Assembly (NCBI RefSeq): GCF_027943255.1
Contig: NC_072892.1
Location: forward strand, 26,559,792-26,623,791
Length of the DNA: 64,000 nt
Origin: Anastrepha obliqua
Lineage: Eukaryota; Arthropoda; Insecta; Diptera; Tephritidae
Direction: 5' to 3'
Below the pieces are notes generated by a model, which ran no database searches, was not told the DNA's origin, and saw only the letters and a program-made list of their open reading frames with translations. Shown here one piece after another: positions 56,346-64,000 of the stretch (within the stretch, counting starts at the first letter, position 1; each line of letters opens with the position of its first letter). The position numbers were made by a program, and so were the translations under genes.

Positions 56346-58123
56346 AATATCACTTTTGAGGAATAAACTTGTATTTTCAACTTTGATCAAGAAGGTATAC
56401 CGAGAACGAGTCTCTTCATAGAACGTGCTCCAACAAAAGAGAACAGTCCTCATAAAGAGATCAAAAGTGGCTTCTTTGCGACTCATCTCGTACACATCCG
56501 GAACAAGTCACATTTTTTGCAGGGTATTGTACTTTTGTTTTTGTTGTTTTGCATTTTGCGTTGGTGGCAAAATGGTCAAGTGAATGATGCTTGAATGGTT
56601 GAATGAATGGCCGTATGTTTGAATGAAATTTCGTCACACCATTTGACGCCCACTGGCTTAAAAGGGGCTGGTATCTGCCATCCGCTTCGTTACTTGCGTT
56701 CTCTCGTAAATACGCTGGTCGGTGTCGGTGTCTGTATGTGGTGTATGCCATTTTTTATAAACAAATGACACGCAATACTACGTTGGACACACGCGTGTGA
56801 CCATAGACTCTTGTATGTTCTGGCATTTTTGTATGTCATACCGTTTTCAATGGCGTCACTGAATGTCATTGTTATGGCCGATATGTTTGATTACTTGCAT
56901 GCGAAACAGATATGTAAGTTAAGTTTAGCGCCAGACGCGCTATGACCTCTTACTTGGAGAACTAAATAACCTTTGTACGTTTGTCACTTCACCCATTTTC
57001 TGCGCATTCATCCGATGATGTTGCCCGCCAAAAATTCGTTTTTTTGACAAATCAAGCTGAATTATGTATTTGCGTTAGCTCTGTTTTAAATCAATTATAA
57101 TTATTGATAGTAAATTAAACTAAAGTTAATATAGAAAAATAAGGGTTTTCTGGGGCTTAGAGGCAATAATGAAATCTTAATTTAATCAAAGGAGCTATCA
57201 AGAGAATTATATGCTTTGGAATCTCGTTTGTTATGTAATTTCCTTAATACCAAATGTGAACATTTTTTTAAGGCTTGAATCGAAATGAACCAAGGCGAAT
57301 CTAATTTAAGTGCCACCGCTAAACCAGTTGATTTGCTTTTTTTCATTCGCTGTGTACCTAAATCCGGGTGTCAGCATAAAAGGAAATGACGAAAAGCCTT
57401 TACATTTGCACTATCGCCGTACGCTTCTAGCTCCAACTTCATGTCGGCTGTTCAACATAGTTCGTCCTCTTCTTTTTCCTTTCTACTTTCTTTTGCCGTA
57501 AACTTTCTATGTACAAAACGTTGTTGTTGGTCTAGCACCACCACCTGCAATGAATGTGCCTTGACATAAACCAAAATGAGAGAAAAGCGAAATGAGAGAC
57601 TAAGTGTCAGAAAAAAGTTCAAAATGAAAGGTGTTCATAAGGTGCGGTCGAGAATGGAAAGTGCAGGCAAGGAAATTTCATTTTAAGTCTTTCTGCCTTA
57701 AATCTGTTTTTGGCAGTTTGAGAATATTATTTTCAATTAGTCGACAATCCACCTCGAATAAGAGGCAAACCGGAGCAGAAATTTAGAACAAGAATTGTTT
57801 GCTTTCTGCTCGCAGATCGCTCACCAGCGATATGGAAACCACTGATTGAAGAAAATGTTGCTGCAAACGGGAGGTGGTGAGCCAAATTAGGCTGCCTAAC
57901 ATCATTCCAAAAACGTTTCTAATAATCGAGCAGACTCTGAAAGCCCTGCACAACTGGATAAAGAACATTTGAGTGTAGGTATAAAAATCTAGCCTTCACG
58001 GACTTTGAGTCTACACTTTTATACGACTAATTCAAGTATGAAAAATCATTGAAGTTATTATGTGCAGTAAGATAACGTAGAGATTGAATAGAAAGAGATT
58101 GAGAAAGCTTCTAATGCTTTATA
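56346..58123. other. Unique noncoding DNA
   Basis: No element recognised across 1.8 kb. Frames at 56461-56751 (minus), 57310-57501 (plus) and 57783-57968 (minus) show no domain. Confidence 0.5.
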
Positions 58124-58363
58124 CGAGGTGGCGCAAAATTAATCACCCAATTTAGTTTTTGACTATTTTTTACCTAACAAAAAAAAAAAAAATTTGAGTG
58201 ATGGAAATCTTTTCTATTTTCACCTTTACGCGCTTCATTGCTGGTCTGCTTATATGCCGCAGCTCTCTAGTTCATAAGTGTTAAATATTTTATGGTTGTC
58301 GTAAGACAGCTTTTGTAAAAATTATAAATCTTCCGATAGAGTGACTTATTTTGCGCGACCTTG
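58124..58363. mobile_element. TA-flanked MITE (240 bp)
   Basis: Inverted termini CGAGGTGGCGCAAAATTAAT (left) and the inverse of CAAGGTCGCGCAAAATAAGT (right), with TA at 58122-58123 and 58364-58365. Non-coding. Partial relatives at 38.5 and 38.7 kb. The TA target suggests a Tc1/mariner-driven element. Confidence 0.9.
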
Positions 58364-58365
58364 TA

Positions 58366-59288
58366 GGCCTTCAAGAAATCACTCTGCAAGCCAGCAGCTT
58401 ATCCACCCAAAAACAATGGGGAAAATGCGAGGAGATAAAAGCACAGTTGGATACTGTCTATGAGGACGCCTCGCCATCTATGACCATAGTTAGAAATTGG
58501 TTGAACGTATTTAAACGTGGGCGAACATCCGTCTTTGATGAGGAGCGACCAGGACGCCTGGCAGACATGGCTACTGTGGAAATCATTCAAAATTCCACGA
58601 CATGATTCTCGCTGATCAACGAACGAAAGTGCGCAAAGTAACAGAGGCCATGGGTGTTGTTGGCCCGATGGGTGCCGCGATTGCTCACTAGCAACAATAA
58701 GCGAATGCGGCTATTAATTCGGAGCAATGTTTAGAGCAATTTAAGCGAGATCCGCAGGAATTTTTGCGTCGAGTTGTCACCGTTGATGAAACCTGGATTC
58801 ATTATTACACCTCGGCCGAAAGGGTCATGGCGTCGATTTTTTTAGATGCGAACGGCGTGATCCTCATGGATTTTTTAGAAAAAGGCAGAACGATCACTGG
58901 ACAATACTACTGTGAGTTATGGCGAGAAGTGCTGCTTTTTCACGACGATAACCCACCAGCACATTCATTCGGAGTTGTCGCCACCAAACTGCACGAATTG
59001 CATTATGAATTGCTGCCGCACCTCTCGTATTCACCCGATCTGGCTCCCTGCGACTTTTTCTTGTTCCCTAACATGAAGAAATGGCTCGCGAGAAAAAAAT
59101 TTGTTCAAATGCCGAGACAGAGGCGTATTTTGCAGAGTTCGACAAACCCTATTTTTTTGGAGGAGTTAAAAAATGGAGTGTTGGGAGAAGTGTACCTTGC
59201 TAAAGGGGGCTATGTTGAAAAGTAAATTTTTTTTATTGAAAAAATGGTGTCTTCATTTCTAACACGGGTACTTATTGCTCCCCCCTCG
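58366..59288 (+). mobile_element. Mariner relic, 5' truncated, inserted beside a SINE tail
   Basis: Transposase fragments: KWGKCEEIKAQLDTVYEDAS, RNWLNVFKRGRTSVFDEERP (58430-58560), frameshift, HDMILADQRTKVRKVTEAMG, RWVPRLLTSNNKRMR, stop, EQFKRDPQEFLRRVVTVDET (first Asp, about 58785), MASIFLDANGVILMDFLEKG, a deletion, LFHDDNPPAHSFGVVATKLH (second Asp), SPDLAPCDFFLFPNMKKWLA (third Asp, 34 residues on), ending GGYVEK, stop at 59225. The right terminus TTATTGCTCCCCCCTCG is followed by TA at 59289-59290. The left end is missing where it meets the MITE. Confidence 0.9.
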
Positions 59289-59292
59289 TATG

Positions 59293-59616
59293 CATATTTA
59301 TATAATTGACGCTTAAAAGACGCACTTTATTGGGTGTTTTACCGAGTTCCTGTTCCTATTTGTGGCGTGCGTTTGAGGTTGTTCCAAAAATGGAGGGGCC
59401 TACAGTTTTAAGCCGACTCCGAACGGTAGATGGTTTTTCGTTATGAAGAGCTTTTTCATGTTAGAAATTCACTCGGACGCTTACCATTGCCTCCCGGGGA
59501 GTGACCGCTGTTAGAAACAACTTTTTCTTTCATTTGGTGTTTCATGCCTAGAGATTCGAGCCTTGGCACTTCCGCATGGTAGTCACGCAACAACGCATTC
59601 GGCTGCGGCGGCCACC
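59293..59616 (-). mobile_element. tRNA-derived SINE, copy f (full length)
   Basis: Minus strand from 59616: GGTGGCCGCCGCAGCCGAAT, GTGACTACCATGCGGAAGTG, B-box GGCTCGAATCT, CGTCCGAGTGAATTTCTAAC, GTTCGGAGTCGGCTTAAAAC, CTCGGTAAAACACCCAATAA and the tail GCGTCAATTATATAAATATG. About 15-20% diverged from copy e. The mariner on its left ends at a TA within this A/T tail. Confidence 0.9.
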
Positions 59617-61716
59617 TTCTAGATTGTAGACCAGTAGCTGTGGTGCTAATCGTACACTCTCTTATTCCATCTTATGAGGCGAAAGCAGAACTCAGATAAA
59701 ATTAATTAGGGGTGGCATCTAACGAAGCGATGGCTAGGGGTATTCTGGATCACTGCCTTGTGGAGCATTTGGTTTTACAAATTATTTGTCTTGTTTAAGC
59801 GTTTTTCCGCTCATTGAAGCGTATTACGAGCAGGAAATCAATTTACTAAATTTCGGTAAGTTCCACATAACTACTAGGACTGGAACCGTTTGTATCGATA
59901 TAATCTTGTAGCCTCTCAAGGTACCAATTTTGTTCTGCCGGAGATTACTGTTGACCCGCCAAGCTAACCTAATTTCATGTTTATGAAAATAGTAAGGATT
60001 TCTCCCAAAATCAGTAGCAGGAAACCAGTTCGCAACCTGCACATATCTATACAGTGACGTTAAGGATGCCCGTGACCGCATTTGTTGGAGTAATAGAATT
60101 CCATTTGTAGTGCTTGTATTTTAGGCGCTTCCGGTTGTAGGCTTAAGTGCAACAAACATGCAGTAATTTTGAAGGCCTGATTGTAATTTCGCTTTCATGC
60201 AGGTGGACACGCATACTCACACACTCACGCACGCAACGGTGCATGATAAGAAGTCTGCACGCTACCATAGGTATACGTTTGTATGTATATGTGAGAGCTC
60301 ACGCACGCGGAGGCGCGTCTGCAGCAAAACACGTGCGTGCAATGACTTTTATGGCGTGTATGTAAATACAATTGCATGCAGATATATGACAAATGTATGT
60401 ATGTATGTATGTGTATCTACGGAGCTGTATAGGCTGACGGCTAGAGTCCGTCTGGTTGCTTTATTGGTTGGCGCACAGCCAGCTTGGCCTAGTCATCGCT
60501 AGCCGCCGAGTTTTTTTTTTATAGCCAAAACGCAAAGTGGCGTGTCCGAAAAAAATCACTGCCACGCTGGCAAAAACGTAACAATATAACAGTAATAATA
60601 ACAAAATCATTGCCATTTCTTTGTTTGTTTTTGTTTTTTTTAAGTTTCTGCGAACCGATAGTCAGCCGAATAAACAAAACCACACACACAGCTGCACACG
60701 CAACAGAGGCGCACTTCTAAGGCACGCACGCAGGCGCAGATATTCTAATGCACGCTAGACACACACACATACACGTACATTTGTTCTGCTCATGAGACAT
60801 TTTTATTATTCGCACTGGCTTTTGCGCCTACTCCATTTTTTGCCGCTGCTTATTTACTACCATTTCCTACTACAATTTGCTGGCAATTTTGTTACTCTTG
60901 TTGTTGTTGTTGTTGTATAGTGCAATTTTGCATGTTTACTTCGTAATTCATTCATTCAGCCATTCATTCACTCACCTTCGCATTCATTGATTACATACAC
61001 ACATACTTACATACATACATACATAGACCCATACATAGACACATTTTGTTTGCATGCGCTTGTGTTCGTGAGCAAATTTTTCCAGTGCAATGTTCGAGGC
61101 GATTTTGCATGTCGGTTTTTCTTTCCTAATTCATTACACTTGCTCGTGCCAAGTGTTTGTTGTTGTTCCAGTTGTTATCCTAATTTGCGTGTTTTGTTTG
61201 TGTGCGTGCGTGCATTAGCGGCATTTTGGTGTTTTACTTGATTGACCTTCGCTTATGAACGTGCATATGCCTTGCACCTAGATATTCATATATACGTTCT
61301 TATGCATGTATGTGTGCCAATGCGTGTCTAGTATCGCGTTCGTGTGTGTTAATTGTTTGGCTGTGTGGCTGCGCGTGCGTGTTTGAATTAAAATGTCGCT
61401 GATGTTTTTGTAGTAGCTTAGAGTTGCTAAACTCACTTTAATGCAAACATACATACATATATATGTACACACATATAGTTTTATGTGCAGTTTGATTTTA
61501 TTTTCGTTAGTCAACTTTCCCCTTTTTGCAGTCAGTGGGTCAAGTTTACGAGGTTCTCTGTTATCAAGGCAAGCAAACAAACAATAATAGGAAACGTTAG
61601 TCGGCTGTAGATCCATTCATACAAAATAATTGACTTATACAACTGAAGATACGTATATAAGTATACATTTGCATATACATATATGTATGAATGTTCTATA
61701 TGTAGCGGGTGTCTTT
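59617..61716. other. Unique noncoding DNA with microsatellites
   Basis: CA- and TATG-rich tracts (60205-60240, TATG at 60392-60410, CATA at 61000-61026, 61445-61475). A minus-strand frame at 59824-60081 has an unassigned 85-residue sequence. GCTAACCTAA at about 59965 is another CTAACC-type end, without a visible target duplication. Confidence 0.5.
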
Positions 61717-61955
61717 TTACCTGCATGAGAACTAGCGCTATCCATAACTATAGTTTGACAACTGAGAATGCCAAACATTTCATTGGCATTTGCAGTGGAA
61801 ATATCGGACATTTCTGTTCAAATTGTGGAAATTTACTTTGGAAGAAGTAGATCTGTTCGCGAATTTCATAGTGCACTGGCGGCATCACGGGCCTTTATTT
61901 CTTTCCATATGAGAAGGGTTGTTATTGTTGAAGTGGTTGAGTATATCTTTTGAAA
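61717..61955 (+). mobile_element. DD41D (rosa-type) mariner, 5' end fragment
   Basis: Terminal region TTTTTACCTGCATGAGAACT and the shared segment CAAACATTTCATTGGCATTT match 9791-9890. It encodes SVQIVEIYFGRSRSVREFHS and ALAAS, the start of the DD41D helix-turn-helix region. The rest is missing. Confidence 0.78.
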
Positions 61956-62295
61956 TAATTCTAATTAGCGGCCAGCACCGTTTTACTTCCACTCTCCTCG
62001 TGTGATGATGCCTTTTTTTTGCCTCTAAGTCCGAAGGAGGGAGTTGAAGTTAGGGTGATCGGTGAGAGCTATCGAGCCATACTGACTTAGTTCTGGAAAA
62101 TGGTTCAATGGTAGATTTCTGAAACCTACTACTTTATTTACTTTACTAGCATTTCGATTTACAGCTCAACTAGTTCGTCCTTTATCTTTCTTCAAAGCTG
62201 GTATAAATCAACTGGCATAAATGTCAATTGACATCCTACGCCAGTTCACACGTGAGCTCGAGCACCTTAAAGTAAATAAAGTTTAGCATCGCTAA
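61956..62295. other. Unassigned noncoding DNA
   Basis: Nothing recognised between the DD41D fragment and the DD37D relic. Confidence 0.4.
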
Positions 62296-63051
62296 ATGTC
62301 ATGGAGATGGTCGAAAAGTGAAAAACGATTTGAGCGAAATCCCCGACTAAGTGCCAATCAAATGGCGAAAGATCAGAAAACATCTGACCGTAGCATCCAT
62401 CGCATACTGAAAAATGATCTCAAAGTCAAGCCTTACAAGATCAAAAAGGCGCATGATCTCACATCAAAGCAGCAACAAGTCAGACTTGAGAGAGCGAAGG
62501 AGTTGCTTTGCTTGGCCGAGCAAATTTTTCACAATGAACAATTCGTAAACACCCAAAACGATAGGGAGAGAATTTGAATCATCGAGTGGCCACCATGAGG
62601 CAGCACCCGCCACAGGTAATGGTTTGAGCCGCTCTAACCGCAGATGGGCGCTCTCCAATCGTTTTCATCGAGCCTGGCGTCAAGATAAATGCGAGGTGGT
62701 TTTGAAGCCGTGGGCAGACAAACATTTCGATGGCTGACCATGGATGTTTCATGGTCTCACAAAGCTCGAGTGAACCAAGAATGGCTAAAAAATAACGCTC
62801 CGAACTTCATAATGTCCACACAATGGCTCTGAAATTAACCAGACGCGAATCCGATGGATTATTCTCATTGGGCCATTTTGGATAGCAAAGTCCGAACTAA
62901 AAGATTCACCAGTCTCGAGGCGTTGAAAAAAGCCATTGTCCGCGAGTGAGTCAAAATACCTGTAAGTCACATTTGGGCAGCTTGCGTTTCATTTCTGGAC
63001 CATCTCAAGGCCATAGTAAAGGCAAAAGGTGGTCATATCGAGCAAAAATAA
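62296..63051 (+). mobile_element. DD37D (maT-like) mariner relic, N-terminally truncated
   Basis: One frame 62296-62577 encodes RWSKSEKRFERNPRLSANQM, DRSIHRILKNDLKVKPYKIK and VRLERAKELLCLAEQIFHNE, QFVNTQNDR. About twelve codons that normally hold the first catalytic Asp (FSDEK) are missing before IFHNEQF. After several frame breaks, MDVSWSHKARVNQEWLKN retains the second Asp position and PDANPMDYSHW the third, with DD37D spacing although two stops (TGA, TAA) fall between. Ends ...AKGGHIEQK, TAA at 63049-63051. Same family as 30.0-30.9 kb (both share SHKARVNQEWLKN). Confidence 0.9.
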
Positions 63052-63288
63052 ATTGATTCTTAATTTTGTATTATTTTCACACATTTTTTACTTTGAATGG
63101 AATAAAAGTAATTTTTAAATTTTCCAAACTAAATTTACGATCTTTTTATATTAATTTCTTACACTTCGAGTGCCGGACCCCTTACAGGATATCCGGTGGC
63201 AAAATTATTAATTAAAAGCTAAATTAAGAAGGAATTATAAATGAAAAAATTTTATTTCAATAACTAATATTAGAAGGATTTGATGCAA
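63052..63288. other. A+T-rich noncoding DNA
   Basis: Probably includes the 3' end of the DD37D element, but no terminal repeat identified. Confidence 0.4.
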
Positions 63289-63520
63289 TTATATATATAT
63301 ATATACATATATAATTGGCGCGTACACCCTTTTTGGGTGTTTGGCCGAGCTCCTCCTCCTATTTGTGGTGTGTGTCTTGATGTTGTTCCACAAATGGAGG
63401 GACCTACAGTTTCAAGCGGACTCCGAACGGCAGATATTTTTATGAGGAGCTTTTTCATGGCAGAAATACACTCGGAGGTTTGCCATTGCCTGCCGAGGGG
63501 CACTTGTTGGGGAAGGTTGC
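63289..63520 (-). mobile_element. tRNA-derived SINE, copy g (3' body and tail)
   Basis: Minus strand: CTCGGCAGGCAATGGCAAAC, CCGAGTGTATTTCTGCCATG, ATATCTGCCGTTCGGAGTCC, ATGGTGGAACAACATC-like region, GAGCTCGGCCAAACACCC with the hairpin ACACCC-AAAAA-GGGTGT (63324-63340), GTACGCGCCAATTATATATG and a (TA)n tail (63291-63313). The tRNA-like head is missing. Confidence 0.88.
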
Positions 63521-63589
63521 CATTAACCTCGCGAACGATATTTTCTTTTAGTGCTGAGTTGTTTCATTGTTGCTAGTTTTTTTTCATAG

Positions 63590-63760
63590 ACTTCACTGCT
63601 GAGGCACCCCCACAGAAAACGCCCATGGGGATAAGATCGTGCGACCTGGGTGGTCAAAATATGTTACCGCAACGGCTTGTCAGTTCATTAGGAAGGAAAT
63701 CACGCAATATCGCCATAGAAGCTCTGGTCGAGTGCGATATGGCGCCATCTTTAAAATGGG
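63590..63760 (-). mobile_element. DD41D-like transposase fragment
   Basis: Minus strand: HFKDGAISHSTRASMAILRD (second Asp), FLPNELTSRCGNIF, stop, PPRSHDLIPMGVF. The third catalytic position, normally PLDFFLW, reads PMGVFCGG (Asp to Gly) with 41-residue spacing preserved. Only this short piece is recognisable; the flanking 63761-64000 shows nothing I can assign. Confidence 0.75.
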
Positions 63761-64000
63761 TAAAGAACAAAATATAGTGTTTACCGCACAAAATCGTCTC
63801 CAATATTGTCTGGTAGAAATTTTTACGCAAACTGCAATCGTAAAGCTTAACCGCTTGCACGATTTGAATTTTGAACAGGTCAAGTCTAAGATTCCATGAA
63901 ATATTGAACCATGCAGAATAGTTTTTGAAAGTCGCAGGGTAGCCACTCACCGGTGCACGGATTGACGCGGATTATCGTGCAAACTTGTAGCGACGAATTG

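Noticed and set aside
60190..60520. Overlapping plus-strand frames in CA/TATG-rich DNA
   Set aside because: Cys/His/Thr-rich translations of microsatellite sequence.
1..64000. Endogenous virus or LTR retrotransposon
   Set aside because: I saw no long terminal repeats, protease or integrase motifs, and no capsid or envelope-like frames; every polymerase/RNase H trace fits non-LTR elements.

Overview
This window looks like intergenic or intronic DNA from a dipteran, most likely a tephritid fruit fly. That is inferred from the AT-rich base composition, the CAA/GTT-rich and TATG/ACAT microsatellites typical of fly introns, and the repeat community: DD34D mariners, rosa-type DD41D mariners, maT-like DD37D elements, RTE-like and Jockey/R1-like LINEs and a tRNA-derived SINE. 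I found no convincing host exon, rRNA, functional tRNA or CRISPR. Almost every recognisable coding trace is a decayed mobile element, so the real content is a layered transposon graveyard.

Layout. 0-1 kb: mariner missing its first catalytic Asp. 1.8-8.3 kb: RTE-like LINE tails, an AT-rich low-complexity block, a second mariner and a 101-bp tandem duplication. 9.8-12.7 kb: a DD41D element split by a mariner with near-perfect terminal inverted repeats, then a LINE and an RTE tail. 14.2-16 kb: a Tc1 element split by a TTAA-flanked MITE; a second TTAA MITE lies at 17.0-17.7 kb. 17.8-20.8 kb: two mariners, the first broken by only one frameshift. 21-24 kb: a SINE and RTE tails, one containing a 102-bp insertion with a 9-bp target duplication. 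24.08-25.57 kb: a 14-start tandem satellite whose unit begins with a mariner terminus, leading directly into the mariner relic it came from (25.6-27.0 kb). 28.7-31.7 kb: SINE, mariner, DD37D and LINE pieces. 34-36 kb: a LINE with RNase H and a tiny internally deleted DD41D element. 38-46.7 kb: MITE pieces, a mariner and several LINE tails. 47.8-51.8 kb: RTE, R1-like and Jockey-like LINE ends. 54-56.35 kb: a three-layer nest of mariner, SINE and DD41D. 58-59.6 kb: MITE, mariner and SINE. 61.7-64 kb: DD41D, DD37D and SINE fragments.

How the pieces relate. Tc1/mariner elements use TA targets, and at least two of them lie in the TA-rich tails of SINE copies. The SINE 3' end resembles the 3' end of the RTE-like LINEs (shared flanks around a hairpin), suggesting the RTE machinery mobilised it. 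The longest repeat-free stretches (about 3.9-5.5, 8.3-9.8, 12.7-14.2, 26.99-28.7, 31.7-33.5, 36.1-38.4, 43.3-45.0, 48.1-49.9, 56.35-58.1 and 59.6-61.7 kb) look like ordinary unique fly noncoding DNA.
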